Positions 24,836 through 37,439 of a stretch of DNA of 64,000 bases are shown one piece after another. The DNA lies in contig CANQMX010000003.1 in the NCBI GenBank assembly GCA_947625095.1, positions 1 to 64,000 on the forward strand, in the 5' to 3' direction. The position numbers were made by a program, and so were the translations under genes. Source of the DNA: an uncultured Clostridia bacterium. Lineage in GTDB: Bacteria; Bacillota; Clostridia; Christensenellales; Borkfalkiaceae. Each line of letters opens with the position of its first letter. The first letter of the stretch is position 1. A model generated the notes under the pieces. The model did no database searches. It had not been told where the DNA came from and worked only from the letters and a program-made list of their open reading frames with translations.

Positions 24836-26106
24836 ATGCTGACGTCTATTTGCGGGATCAATTGGGGGGATGAAGGCAAGGGCAGAATGGTGGACCTTCT
24901 GTCCGGCGGCTACGATATCGTCTGCCGCTATCAGGGTGGCAACAACGCGGGGCACACCGTCATCAACGAGCGCGGCAAGTTTATTTTGAACCTGCTTCCC
25001 TCGGGCATTTTGCGCGAGAATGTGGTCAACGTGCTGGGGCTTGGTATGGTCATCGATATCAAGCACCTCACGGAGGAGGCTGACCGCCTCCGCGCGCAGG
25101 GCGTCAAAATTACGCCCGATAATTTGAAGATCTCCGACCGCGCCACCGTCACCATGCCCTATCATGTCCTCCTCGACTGCCTCGAAGAGGATCGGCTCGC
25201 GGGAAAAAAGTTCGGCTCTACCCGCCGCGGCATCGCGCCCGCCTACGCCGACCGCTACATGAAAAAGAGCGTCCGCATGGGCGAACTTCTCCACCCCGAG
25301 CAGCTGTACGAGAGGGTGAAGGACATCGTGGAGTGGAAAAACCTCACCGTCGCAGGGGGCTACCGCAATGCGCCCGTCACGGCGGAGGAGGTCATCGAAT
25401 ACCTCAAAACTTACGGCGAACCGTTGCGGGATTACATCTGCGATACGGGCAAACTTTTGAACGACGCCGAGGCCGCGGGCAAAAAAATTCTGTTCGAAGC
25501 CCAGCTCGGCGCGCTGCGCGACGTCGACTACGGCATCATTCCGTTCACTTCGAGTTCCTCCACCATCGCGGCGTACGCGCCCATCGGCGCGGGCGTGCCC
25601 AACCTCAAACTCCACAAGTCCATCGGCATCATGAAGGCGTATTCGAGCTGCGTGGGGGAAGGCCCCTTCGTTGCGGAATACTTCGGCGAGAAGGCGGTGC
25701 GCCTGCGCGAGGAGGGCAGCGAATACGGCGCGGCGACGGGAAGACCGAGGAGGGTCGGGCCGTTCGACGCGGTCGCTTCCCGCTACGGTGTGCGCTGTCA
25801 GGGGGCGGATGAGATAGCCCTCACCAAACTCGACGTGCTCTCGGACTACGAGGAGATAGAAATTTGCACCGCCTATGAGTTGGACGGCAAGCTAACGCGC
25901 GAATTTCCCTATCCCGACGCGCTCGACAGGTGCAAGCCCGTGTTCGAGAAGGTCAAGGGCTGGAACACGGATATCTCGCATTGCCGCAAGCCCTCCGATC
26001 TTCCCAAGGCGGCGCGGGAGTACATCGCCCTCCTCGAAAAACTCTGTGAATGTAACATCGTCTACGTCTCCGTCGGTGCGGAGCGCGACGAATATGTGAA
26101 GATGAA

Positions 26107-26110
<4 letters not shown>
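24836..26110 (+). CDS. purA: Adenylosuccinate synthetase
   Basis: Joins IMP and aspartate with GTP on the way to AMP. The 424-residue product has INWGDEGKGRMVDLL (about 8-22, P-loop and catalytic Asp), YQGGNNAGHTV (about 34-44), GSTRRGIAPAY (about 126-136) and the GTP-binding KLDVLSDYEEIEIC near 331-344. Length is normal. ATG at 24836 follows GGAAAGGAG. It begins a tightly coupled run (purA, dapF, pyrG, dapL), joining purine, pyrimidine and diaminopimelate synthesis. Confidence 0.97.
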
Positions 26111-29757
<3,647 letters not shown>

Positions 29758-29769
29758 ACGGTGAGGGAT

Positions 29770-31266
29770 ATGGAAAAAGAGAGAGCCGCAGGCATACTTT
29801 GTCATATTTCCTCGCTCCCGGGCAGATACGGCGTCGGCAGTCTGCGCGATGCCTCCCGCTTTGCGCAGCTCATCCGCGCGAGCGGCGTTTCGGCTTGGCA
29901 GGTATTGCCCCTCGTGCAGACGGGCTACGGCGATTCACCCTACCAGTCGGTCGCCTGCCATTCGGGCAATCCCTACTTCATCGACCTCGATGAACTCGGC
30001 AGGGCGGGGCTTTTGAAGCAAAAGGAACTTAAAGCCCTCCGCGCCCGCTACAAGGGCGCGACCCGCGTCGACTACGGCGCGCTCTACGAGGAGCGCTACC
30101 AAACGCTCCGCCTCGCCTTTTCCCGCTACGCCTTCGATAACGAGGCGTTCCGCGCCTTCGTCAAGGCGGGGGAATTTGAAGATTACGCCCTGTTTATGAC
30201 GGCAAAGACGGTCTACGGCGGCAGTTTTTGCGATTGGGACGAGCCGTTGAAGCGGCACGAGCCTGAGGCTCTCGAACGTCTCCGCACCGAATATCACGAG
30301 GAATACCTCTTTTGGCAGTTCTTGCAGTATGTATTCCGCGCGCAGTGGGAGGCCTTCCACAGCGAGTGCCTCGCGCTGGGGTTGAAGCTCATCGGCGATA
30401 TCCCGCTCTACGTCGCCTACGACAGCGCCGATGTATGGGCAAACCCCGCGCTCTTCAAGTTGGAGAAGGACTTAAAGCTCTCAAAAGTGGCGGGCGTTCC
30501 CCCCGATTACTTCTCGGAAAAGGGGCAGTTGTGGGGAAATCCCGTCTACGATTGGAAGGCGCACGAAAAGGAGGGCTTCGCTTGGTGGACAAGCCGCCTC
30601 AAATCGGCGCTCTCCACCTATGACTATGTCCGCATCGACCATTTCCGCGGCGTCGACCGCTACTATGAGATCGACGCCTCCGCCGAGGATGCGACGGGCG
30701 GTTCGTGGCAGGAGGGGTGCAAGGACGCCCTGTTCGCGGGTCTCGGCGCGGAAAGGGCGCGCATCATCGCGGAGGATCTCGGCGTCACCGATGAGGGGGT
30801 CAAGTCTCTCCTTCGCCGCACGGGCTTCCCCGGCATGAAGGTGCTGCTCTTCGCCTTCGACGGCAACCCCGCCAATCCCTTTTTGCCGCAGAATATCCAA
30901 GAAAACAGCGTCGTCTACACGGGCACGCACGACAACGATACGGTGCGCGGCTATGCGGAATCGCTCTCGGCGGAGGATTTTCTGCTCTTCACCTCGCGCG
31001 TCGCGCAGGCGCTCGAAGAGAACAAGATCTCGTTGAAGTTGGATGCAAAGGGCAAAAATCTACCCGCTGCGCTCATCCGCCTCGCGCTCGCCTCCAAGGC
31101 ACGCCTCGCCGTCATACCGGTGCAGGACATCATGGGGCTGGGCAGCGATGCGCGCATGAACTGCCCGGGCAAGGCGGAGGGGAATTGGCAATTCCGCCTT
31201 CCGCGCGCGCCGCGGGCGGGGGATTTTGCGAAGTACAAAAAACAGATAAAAATTTATAGGAGGTAA
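29770..31266 (+). CDS. malQ: 4-alpha-glucanotransferase (amylomaltase)
   Basis: A GH77 enzyme that transfers maltooligosaccharide segments in glycogen or maltodextrin metabolism. The 498-residue product has LPGRYGVGSLRDA (about 15-27), GYGDSPYQS, the nucleophile Asp in VRIDHFRGV (about 286-294), the acid/base Glu in AEDLGV (about 335-340) and GTHDNDT (about 385-391). ATG at 29770 is preferred to the GTG at 29761, which overlaps GTGAGG, the likely ribosome site. It lies 12 bp after dapL and 6 bp before mscL. Confidence 0.95.
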   Translation: MEKERAAGILCHISSLPGRYGVGSLRDASRFAQLIRASGVSAWQVLPLVQTGYGDSPYQSVACHSGNPYFIDLDELGRAGLLKQKELKALRARYKGATRVDYGALYEERYQTLRLAFSRYAFDNEAFRAFVKAGEFEDYALFMTAKTVYGGSFCDWDEPLKRHEPEALERLRTEYHEEYLFWQFLQYVFRAQWEAFHSECLALGLKLIGDIPLYVAYDSADVWANPALFKLEKDLKLSKVAGVPPDYFSEKGQLWGNPVYDWKAHEKEGFAWWTSRLKSALSTYDYVRIDHFRGVDRYYEIDASAEDATGGSWQEGCKDALFAGLGAERARIIAEDLGVTDEGVKSLLRRTGFPGMKVLLFAFDGNPANPFLPQNIQENSVVYTGTHDNDTVRGYAESLSAEDFLLFTSRVAQALEENKISLKLDAKGKNLPAALIRLALASKARLAVIPVQDIMGLGSDARMNCPGKAEGNWQFRLPRAPRAGDFAKYKKQIKIYRR

Positions 31267-31272
31267 ATACAA

Positions 31273-31785
31273 ATGGCAAAGGAAAAAAAGGGCTTCTTCA
31301 AGGAATTTAAGGAGTTCATCACCCGCGGGAACGTGCTCGACATGGCCGTCGGCATCATCGTAGGCGGCGCGTTCACGGCGATCATCACGGCGCTCGTGAA
31401 CGGCATTTTGACGCCGCTTTTGCAGATGATCGGCGCAGGCGAAGATGGTTTCGGCGCGCTGCAAGTCATTCTCCGTGCGGCGAAACTCGATCCCGCGACG
31501 GGCGCGGAGCTCGCTCCCGCCGTCATCCTCGATTTCGGCATCGTCATTTCCGCGATCGTCACCTTCCTTCTCACCGCGCTCATGCTGTTCACCATCGTGT
31601 ACACCATCAATCATGTCCGCGCGCACGCCGAGAAGATCAAGGCGAAGAAGGCCGCCGAAGAGGCCGCAGCCGAGCCCGCTCCCGAGCCCGAGCCCGCAGC
31701 TCCTCCCGCACCCACAACGGAAGAACTGCTCGCCGAGATCCGCGACCTTTTGAAGGCTCAAAAGGACAGCGAGAACAAGGAGTAA
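31273..31785 (+). CDS. mscL: Large-conductance mechanosensitive channel
   Basis: A pentameric inner-membrane safety valve against hypo-osmotic shock. The 170-residue product has the amphipathic N-terminal helix ([23 protein letters not shown] split by helix TM1, residues 9-35), TM2 (about 90-115) and a cytoplasmic tail. The tail carries an extra Ala/Pro/Glu-rich linker (about 130-150) before the terminal helix ([19 protein letters not shown]), making it longer than the usual 130-150 residues. AGGAGG precedes the ATG. Confidence 0.95.
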   Translation: MAKEKKGFFKEFKEFITRGNVLDMAVGIIVGGAFTAIITALVNGILTPLLQMIGAGEDGFGALQVILRAAKLDPATGAELAPAVILDFGIVISAIVTFLLTALMLFTIVYTINHVRAHAEKIKAKKAAEEAAAEPAPEPEPAAPPAPTTEELLAEIRDLLKAQKDSENKE

Positions 31786-31796
31786 CGCAAAAAAGA

Positions 31797-31827
31797 GGGG
31801 CGGCGGGAGCATTTCCGCCGCTCCTTT
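31797..31827 (+). terminator. Probable weak terminator after mscL
   Basis: A 10-bp stem GGGGCGGCGG / CCGCCGCTCC (one G-T pair) followed by TTTCCT. Confidence 0.5.
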
Positions 31828-31849
31828 CCTCGTTGCAAGGGAGGGAATT

Positions 31850-32734
31850 ATGAAAAAATCGCGCGCCGCAAGTTTTGCGGTGCTTGCCGCCGTTTACCTC
31901 TTTGCGGGCGGGGCGGGTTTCACGATCTATTGGTTCTTGCCGCTTCCCGTGTGGGCGGCGCTCCTCATTGCCGATGTCGCCGCGACCCTCATCGTATTCT
32001 CGTTCAGTTTGATTTTCAAAAACGCCTCGGTGTACGATCCCTATTGGAGCGTCCAGCCCATCGTCATCGTCATCGTGTGCGCCTGCCTCTATCCGCCCAC
32101 CGTCGTCAATATTCTGCCCCTCGTCGCCATTTTGATCTGGGGTACGCGCCTCACCGTCAATTGGGCGTATACCTTCCACGGGCTTGAACATCAGGATTGG
32201 CGGTATACGATGCTCGCCCAAAAGACGGGCAAGGGCTACTTTTTCGTCAATTTGACGGGGATCCACCTCGTGCCCACCCTCGTGGTGTACGCGTGCGTCC
32301 TGCCCGCCGTCTACACCTATCTCGAAGAGCCCGCCTTCAACGCGGGGAGCGCCGTCTTTTTCTGCGTGTCGATCCTCGCCGTCCTGTTGCAGGGCACGGC
32401 GGACTTCGAGATGCACCGCTTCCGCAAACGGGGAACGGGCGGCTTCATCCGCGACGGGCTGTGGAAGTACTCCCGCCACCCCAACTATTTGGGCGAAATT
32501 CTCATGTGGTGGGGGATAGGGGCGGCAGCAGTCTGCCTGATGCCGCAGAATTGGTGGCTGCTTGCGGGCGCGCTCGCCAACACCTGCCTGTTTTTATTTG
32601 CGAGCATCCCGCTCGCCGACGGGCACCAATCCCGCAAGGCAGGCTTCGCTCTCTACAAGCGCAACACCCGTATGCTCCTTCCCATCTACAAAAAACAGCA
32701 TACGGAAGAAGAACGGCACACGGACGAAAAGTAG
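31850..32734 (+). CDS. DUF1295 membrane protein (steroid 5-alpha-reductase-like)
   Basis: A 294-residue integral membrane protein with about seven hydrophobic segments. Near the C-terminus GLWKYSRHPNYLGEILMWWGI (about 204-224) is the SAM/NADPH-binding-type signature shared by DUF1295, isoprenylcysteine methyltransferases and steroid 5-alpha-reductases. The substrate is unknown; a reductase or methyltransferase acting on a lipid is the usual guess. GGGAGGG precedes the ATG. It closes the co-oriented run begun by purA and is followed by a strong terminator. Confidence 0.85.
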   Translation: MKKSRAASFAVLAAVYLFAGGAGFTIYWFLPLPVWAALLIADVAATLIVFSFSLIFKNASVYDPYWSVQPIVIVIVCACLYPPTVVNILPLVAILIWGTRLTVNWAYTFHGLEHQDWRYTMLAQKTGKGYFFVNLTGIHLVPTLVVYACVLPAVYTYLEEPAFNAGSAVFFCVSILAVLLQGTADFEMHRFRKRGTGGFIRDGLWKYSRHPNYLGEILMWWGIGAAAVCLMPQNWWLLAGALANTCLFLFASIPLADGHQSRKAGFALYKRNTRMLLPIYKKQHTEEERHTDEK

Positions 32735-32763
32735 CACACGGACTTTGGACATCCCCGCGCATG

Positions 32764-32791
32764 AAAAAATCCCGCCTTTGCGGGATTTTTT
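32764..32791 (+). terminator. Intrinsic terminator after the DUF1295 gene
   Basis: AAAAAATCCCGC and GCGGGATTTTTT, perfect 12-bp stem with a CTTT loop. Confidence 0.92.
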
Positions 32792-32799
32792 CATGCTTT

Positions 32800-33190
32800 C
32801 CATTTTTCTCGTCCTTCCGCTCCGTCCGACGCGTAGCGGCGCACGTAGTAGCGTAGCCGCTCACAAAAATGTCATTTCGACTTTCTCGTCCTTCCGCTCC
32901 GCCCGACGCGTAGCGGCGCACGTAGTAGCGCAGCCGCTCACAAAAATGTCATTTCGACCAAGCGTAGCGCGTGGAGAAATCTCACCATACTCGCCCCATT
33001 CTCGGGGGGAGGTGGGGCACAAAATATCATGATGCCTCGATTTCCATTTTTCTCGTCCTTCCGCCCTGCGCCGCCGCGTAGCGGCGCACGTAGTAGCGCA
33101 GTCGCTCACAAAAATGTCATTTCGACCAAGCGTAGCGCGTGGAGAAATCTCACCATACTTGCCCCCTGGGAGGGGGACGCAGGGGGAGGG
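32800..33190. repeat. Three copies of a composite intergenic repeat
   Basis: No gene. Units near 32806-32880, 32884-32960 and 33047-33125 share TTCTCGTCCTTCCG, GCGTAGCGGCGCACGTAGTAG and CGCTCACAAAAATGTCATTT. The second and third continue into GTCATTTCGACCAAGCG...GTGGAGAAATCTCACC, the family expanded at 37466-38165. Confidence 0.8.
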
Positions 33191-33195
33191 GTTTC

Positions 33196-34431
33196 TTATT
33201 CCTTCTCTTCCGCCTCTTCCTCTTTTATCTCCCCGCCGTGCCGGTGCAAGGGCAGCGTGTGGGGGAGATAGTACAATTTTCCGTCCTTTGCAACGATCTC
33301 CACATCGGCGTGGAACAGGTCGTCCCGCACCGAGGGTCGCGCATCGTCGTCGGAGGTCTGATGCTGAATGAGGGCAACGGTGGCGGCGGGCATATCGCGG
33401 TAGCGCAGATCCTTTTTGAAGAGCGCGGGCAGCCAATGCAGCGCCCTGTCAAAGCCTCTCCGCCTGCGTTTACATTCCCCCAGCCGCACGCCCAGCCGCT
33501 TCGCCGTGTCCGAGTGCCACTTCAACAGCATCCGCTGCGTCTCCTCGGCCTGCTGCTCGTAGACGGGGAGAAGGGCGTCGCACTGTTTGCGCGTCGCCGC
33601 ACCAAGGTAGAGGGCAAACCGCAAGTCGGCGATCTCCTCGAGTGTCGAAAGGAGAATTTTTTGGCAGGAGAACCACTGATCGATCTCCGCCGTCGCGCGA
33701 ATGTATTTGGGGTAGTCGAGGTCGCCGCGCGCCGTGTACCCCGCGATCATGAGGGACGTCTGCCCGAGCAGTTGGATGCACTCATGCTCCAATCTATCGA
33801 GTTTTGCTATCTCTGCCCCGCGCATCGCGGCATTTTCCATCACCTCGCCGCGGAAGGCGGCCGCGCGCGTCACCTGCGCGTGCAGGGCGAACACCTTGCT
33901 CTTGAATTCGTTGTTTTGGAATTCCCCGATCTGCGAAAGCCGCTCGGTTATCTTTTTCAATTGAATGTTGACGAGCGTCAGATAATACTGTCCGACAACC
34001 ATGGAGGCCGCGCTCATGACGGCGGAAAAGGAACTCGCCACCAGCGTTCCCACCTGCGCCGCCGCCATCGAAGCGGTCGAAAGCGACCCGCCCGAAATTC
34101 CCGCCGCAAGTTTGGTGCTCGCGGGCAGGATAAATTTATACACCGCCTTGCTGCTCGCCGTCACGGCAAGCCCCGCGGCGATCTCGGTGCGGATGACGTC
34201 GGGCATCATGGCCTTCACGCGCTCGGTGAGGGCGGGATCTTTTATTTCGCAGAGGTCGGCGTCGTCGATTTCCTCGGCGTCGATCTTCTGAATTTCCACA
34301 CCGTCATGTTCGGTGCGTGCGCGGGCGCGTTTGGAATTTTTCCGTTTCAGATGGGCGAAGCAAACCGCGGCCACGGCAACAAGCGCTGCCGCTCCCACTG
34401 CGATCGCCACGATCCAATACCATTCCATCAT
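33196..34431 (-). CDS. Membrane-anchored protein of unknown function
   Basis: The 411-residue product starts with an N-terminal anchor (WYWIVAIAVGAAALVAVAAVCF, about residues 4-25 with a Lys/Arg stop-transfer stretch) and has a long, weakly hydrophobic Ala/Ser-rich stretch (about 85-150) that could be a second membrane or packing region. A helical charged part and an acidic Glu-rich tail follow. I recognise no family. ATG at 34431 (MMEWYW) follows a GGGAAGG site and a consensus promoter. It is divergent from the nitrilase-like gene. Confidence 0.7.
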   Translation of the reverse strand: MMEWYWIVAIAVGAAALVAVAAVCFAHLKRKNSKRARARTEHDGVEIQKIDAEEIDDADLCEIKDPALTERVKAMMPDVIRTEIAAGLAVTASSKAVYKFILPASTKLAAGISGGSLSTASMAAAQVGTLVASSFSAVMSAASMVVGQYYLTLVNIQLKKITERLSQIGEFQNNEFKSKVFALHAQVTRAAAFRGEVMENAAMRGAEIAKLDRLEHECIQLLGQTSLMIAGYTARGDLDYPKYIRATAEIDQWFSCQKILLSTLEEIADLRFALYLGAATRKQCDALLPVYEQQAEETQRMLLKWHSDTAKRLGVRLGECKRRRRGFDRALHWLPALFKKDLRYRDMPAATVALIQHQTSDDDARPSVRDDLFHADVEIVAKDGKLYYLPHTLPLHRHGGEIKEEEAEEKE

Positions 34432-34462
34432 CCGTAACCTTCCCGCTAAATTGTGCTTTCCG

Positions 34463-34491
34463 ATTATACTCCCCGCGGCGGAAAATGTCAA
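34463..34491 (-). promoter_or_regulatory. Consensus promoter of the membrane-anchored protein gene
   Basis: Minus strand: TTGACA (34491-34486), 17 bp, TATAAT (34468-34463). Confidence 0.88.
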
Positions 34492-34549
34492 GGCTCGGCG
34501 CACAGAAATTCGCCCTATCTTGCCGCTGTCAAACCCCGACCCGCGCGCA

Positions 34550-34555
34550 TACAAT
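34550..34555 (+). promoter_or_regulatory. -10 box positioned for a leaderless nitrilase-like mRNA
   Basis: TACAAT ends 8 bases before the ATG at 34563. There is no ribosome site and no good -35. Confidence 0.5.
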
Positions 34556-34562
34556 AATTTGT

Positions 34563-35237
34563 ATGCGCATTTGTTTTGTCACGGGGGGCACGCTCGCCGA
34601 CTACGCCGAAAAGTACGCGCCGCCGCGCGCGGATGTCGTGCTCTGCACCTTTCAGGCGCTCGGAAAGGTGAGTTACGAGCGTGAGCTCAAGGGGGAGACC
34701 AGCCTCTTCGAGGACGTCGCGCTTCTCTCCAAGGAGGGGCAAAACGTCGTCGTGTGCGGCTGCTATACCGATGCCCGCGGCATCCGCCGCAAGTCGGCGG
34801 TGGTGGCGGAAAAAGGGCGCATCTTGGGCGTTTCGGATATGGTCAACCGCCTCGACGGGTGCGAATACCGCGGCGGCGCGGGCGTCAAAATTTACGAAAC
34901 GTCCGCGGGCAAACTCGGCGTCATCGTGGCGGAGGACTTATATTTCCCGCAGGTCGCGGAAACGCTCTCCGTGTGCGGTGCGGAGGTCGCGCTTTGCCTC
35001 TTCGAGGAGACGTGCGAGAGCCTCGAACAGACCCTCATGCGCGCCGAGGCGTTCTTTTACGGCATTCCCGTGTGCGTGTGCGCGTTCGGCTTTGCGGAGG
35101 CGGCGGATATCTCGGGCAAGTTGTGTTTTTCCTCGCCGCTCAGCCCCTGCGTGTACGATTTGAAGCGCGAGCAGGAATATCACCTCGTGGAGATCCGCCG
35201 CCGCGGCTTCTCCCGCCGCAGAAAAAGCGGATTTTAG
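34563..35237 (+). CDS. Nitrilase-superfamily protein lacking the catalytic cysteine
   Basis: The 224-residue product aligns with the carbon-nitrogen hydrolase fold: ADVVLCTFQA near 25, NVVVCGCYTDARG (the strand before the Lys region), and GVIVAEDLYFPQVAETLSVCGAEVALC (about 119-145). In active enzymes this last segment reads GxxICYDxRFPE with the nucleophile Cys; here the position is Ala. The protein is also about 40 residues shorter than usual. It is probably not a hydrolase of the normal kind. No ribosome site; a TACAAT box ends 8 bases upstream. Confidence 0.7.
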   Translation: MRICFVTGGTLADYAEKYAPPRADVVLCTFQALGKVSYERELKGETSLFEDVALLSKEGQNVVVCGCYTDARGIRRKSAVVAEKGRILGVSDMVNRLDGCEYRGGAGVKIYETSAGKLGVIVAEDLYFPQVAETLSVCGAEVALCLFEETCESLEQTLMRAEAFFYGIPVCVCAFGFAEAADISGKLCFSSPLSPCVYDLKREQEYHLVEIRRRGFSRRRKSGF

Positions 35238-35239
35238 TC

Positions 35240-35268
35240 TTGATTTCCGCCCGCCCGCGTGCTATACT
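35240..35268 (+). promoter_or_regulatory. Promoter placed for a leaderless HEPN/CBS mRNA
   Basis: TTGATT (35240-35245), 17 bp, TATACT (35263-35268), 7 bases from the ATG at 35275. Confidence 0.75.
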
Positions 35269-35274
35269 GATGGC

Positions 35275-35979
35275 ATGAGCAACGCCATCGAGTTCATCTC
35301 GTCCTACAACAAGATCGATGCCCGCCTGCGCGCGCTCTACCGCGGGAAGGGCAATCTCAACTTCACCGACCTCGTCCGCCGCTGCGCCGAATTCGACCCA
35401 ACGGTCAAGCGGTATGCGGAGGAACTTTTATCGTTTGCGCGCCTTCGCAACGCCATCGTGCATGAGAGCAAGAAGGAGTACGTCATCGCCGAGCCGTGCG
35501 ACGAAGCCACCCGCCTCATCGCGCACATCGCAGACCTGCTCTCATCGCCGCCCCGCCTTTCCGTCTTAAAGCCGAAGAGCGTCGCGGGGGTGGGGGCGGA
35601 AGAGCCGCTCTCCGAGGCCATCCGCATGGGCGCGCGGACGGGCTATTCCAACCTTCCCGTCTATCGCAACGGCCGCATGGTGGGGGTTTTGGGCGATCGC
35701 CGCGTGGTGCGCGCGCTCGGCAGAGCGTTGGAGCGCGGCGAGGGGGTGGAGGAAGTCCTCAAAAGGCCGTGCGGCGAGGTCGTCGCCGAGGAAGATATGC
35801 AGCGGTTCTATAAAATTCTGTCGCAGAACGACACGGTGCAGTCGGCGCTCGAAGCCTTCGAGGAGAACAGGAAACTTTCGGCTATCATCGTCACGGAGAC
35901 GGGCTTTGCGGGCGACAAAATCGTCGACCTTCTCACCGCCGCCGACATCCCCCGCCTCCTCAAACTCTTGGAAGAATAG
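35275..35979 (+). CDS. HEPN-like domain plus CBS-domain protein
   Basis: The 234-residue product has a helical N-terminal domain (1-85) with ELLSFARLRNAIVHES, where R-N-A-I-V-H fits the Rx4-6H motif of HEPN RNases and nucleotide-binding HEPN proteins. The remainder (about 105-234) looks like a CBS pair: GARTGYSNLPVYRNGRMVGVLGDRRVVRAL and the C-terminal LSAIIVTETGFAGDKIVDLLTAADIPRLL. CBS pairs usually sense adenine nucleotides. The combination suggests ligand control of the helical domain, but neither activity is shown. The promoter is placed for a leaderless transcript. Confidence 0.65.
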   Translation: MSNAIEFISSYNKIDARLRALYRGKGNLNFTDLVRRCAEFDPTVKRYAEELLSFARLRNAIVHESKKEYVIAEPCDEATRLIAHIADLLSSPPRLSVLKPKSVAGVGAEEPLSEAIRMGARTGYSNLPVYRNGRMVGVLGDRRVVRALGRALERGEGVEEVLKRPCGEVVAEEDMQRFYKILSQNDTVQSALEAFEENRKLSAIIVTETGFAGDKIVDLLTAADIPRLLKLLEE

Positions 35980-36415
35980 GAAGGGAAAAACGCGCCGCCC
36001 GTCCATAGCTGCCCCCTTTTTAAGGGGGCGGCTCCGCCGTAGGCGGTGGTGGGGGTTGCTCTTTCCCCGTCCCTCATACCTCCCGCCCCGCCGCGCACAG
36101 TATCCATTCCTCATACCGAACGCGCCGCCGCGCTCCATAGGAGCGCGGCGGCGCGTGAGTGTATCTTCCCCCAAACGCAGTCCGAAAGCCCCCTCCACGG
36201 GAGGGGGCAGGGGGTGGGGCAACCCTTGCCCACCCCTTGGAGGGGTGGGTGTCTGCCGCAGGCAGACGGAAGGGGTGTACATTTTTCCTCCTGCGCCGCC
36301 GCGCTCCATAGGAGCGCGGCGGCGCGAAGTAGCATATCTTCCCCACAAATGATCGCCGCCCGCGCATTTTGCGCGGGCGGCTTCTCGATCCTCAAATTTT
36401 TCAACTTATATGCAG
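35980..36415. repeat. Repeat gap between HEPN/CBS gene and degV
   Basis: No gene. It contains inverted module A (about 36004-36055), the constant-flank hairpin at 36109-36167, inverted module B (about 36219-36280), another large palindrome with the same GCGCCGCCGCGCTCC arm (about 36293-36326) and a 10-bp GC hairpin at 36354-36382 that may end degV transcription. Confidence 0.75.
36109..36167 (-). repeat. Constant-flank hairpin repeat, perfect 17-bp stem
   Basis: CCTCATACCGA, stem ACGCGCCGCCGCGCTCC with an ATA loop and its exact complement, GAGTGTATCTT. Confidence 0.87.
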
Positions 36416-37288
36416 TTATTTGATAATTCTCGCCGAGGCAATGGCCAGCGCCCCGGGGCCGATGTGGCAGGAGACGGAGAGCGAGAGGGGGTCTACAAAC
36501 GCAATGGGCACATCGGGGAAGGCGGCTTTTATCTCCTCCACAAAGATGGCGGCCTCCGCGTCGTTTTGGGTATGCGCCACGGAAAGTTGCATCTCCCCGC
36601 GCGCCCAAAGTTCCTTAAATCTCGTCTCAAAATCGCGTTTCATGGCGGCGATCATCACGTCCTTCGCCTTGCGGAGGGTGTGCACTTTCTGGAAGGCGTC
36701 CAACTTTTCGCCCTGAATCTGCAACACGGGCTTTATCTTCAAAATTGTGCCGATGAGCGCCGCGGCTGGGGTCAGCCTTCCGCCCTTTTTCAGGTATTTC
36801 AGGGTATCGAGGGAGATATAGATGCTGCTGTCGAACTTGGTTTTCAGCAGGTAATCCTTGATCTCGGCGGCCGTTCTGCCCTGCGCGGCGAGTTGCACGG
36901 CGTCGTAAACGCTCTGTTTTTGGGTGACGGAAATGCGCTGGTTGTTCACCACCTGCACTCTGCCGCCGTAGTCCTTGGCGAGGCCCTCGGCGGTGTGGCA
37001 ACTCTCGGAAAGCCCGCTGGACATGGGGATGTGCACGATCTCGCTTCCCTCCTCTTTCAGGAGGGCGTCCCACACGTCGGTCACGCTGCCGACGGCGGGT
37101 TGCGAGGTAGAGACGTTCGCCTCGTTCTGCAAATGTGCATAAAATTGTTCCTGCGTGAGGTTGATATCCTCAAAAAACTCCTCGCCGTCGATCAAAAAGG
37201 GCATCGGGATGACGGAAATTCCGAGCTTTTCCGCCTCGGCCTGGGTGATGCCGCTGTTGGAATCGGTGACGATTTTGACTTTTGCCAT
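36416..37288 (-). CDS. DegV-family fatty-acid-binding protein
   Basis: DegV proteins bind long-chain fatty acids; in Gram-positive bacteria the FakB members present them to the kinase FakA. The 290-residue product has KIVTDSNSGIT (about 4-14), the STSQPA motif (about 61-66), IPMSSGLSES (about 88-97), KYLKKGGRLTPAAALIGTILKIKPVLQI (about 165-192) and a C-terminal HIGPGALAIA. No fakA in the window. A consensus promoter lies upstream on the minus strand. Confidence 0.93.
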   Translation of the reverse strand: MAKVKIVTDSNSGITQAEAEKLGISVIPMPFLIDGEEFFEDINLTQEQFYAHLQNEANVSTSQPAVGSVTDVWDALLKEEGSEIVHIPMSSGLSESCHTAEGLAKDYGGRVQVVNNQRISVTQKQSVYDAVQLAAQGRTAAEIKDYLLKTKFDSSIYISLDTLKYLKKGGRLTPAAALIGTILKIKPVLQIQGEKLDAFQKVHTLRKAKDVMIAAMKRDFETRFKELWARGEMQLSVAHTQNDAEAAIFVEEIKAAFPDVPIAFVDPLSLSVSCHIGPGALAIASARIIK

Positions 37289-37331
37289 GGTTCGCTCCGT
37301 CTGTTGAATTTGTTACCAATTTCTATCATCG

Positions 37332-37360
37332 ATTATAGTGACTTTTTTTCGGGCTGTCAA
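37332..37360 (-). promoter_or_regulatory. Consensus promoter of degV
   Basis: Minus strand: TTGACA (37360-37355), 17 bp, TATAAT (37337-37332). Confidence 0.9.
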
Positions 37361-37439
37361 GCAAATCGCAGAAAAAAAGCGTCTCCCGCCCGTTTTTGTC
37401 TTTTTCTCGCATATTGCGTGTTTTCTCATCACAGTCCCT

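Noticed and set aside
33139-34437. A 432-codon plus-strand frame opposite the membrane-anchored protein gene
   Set aside because: The minus-strand frame has a consensus promoter, a ribosome-site-like sequence and an N-terminal anchor; the plus frame has none of these and starts inside a repeat.
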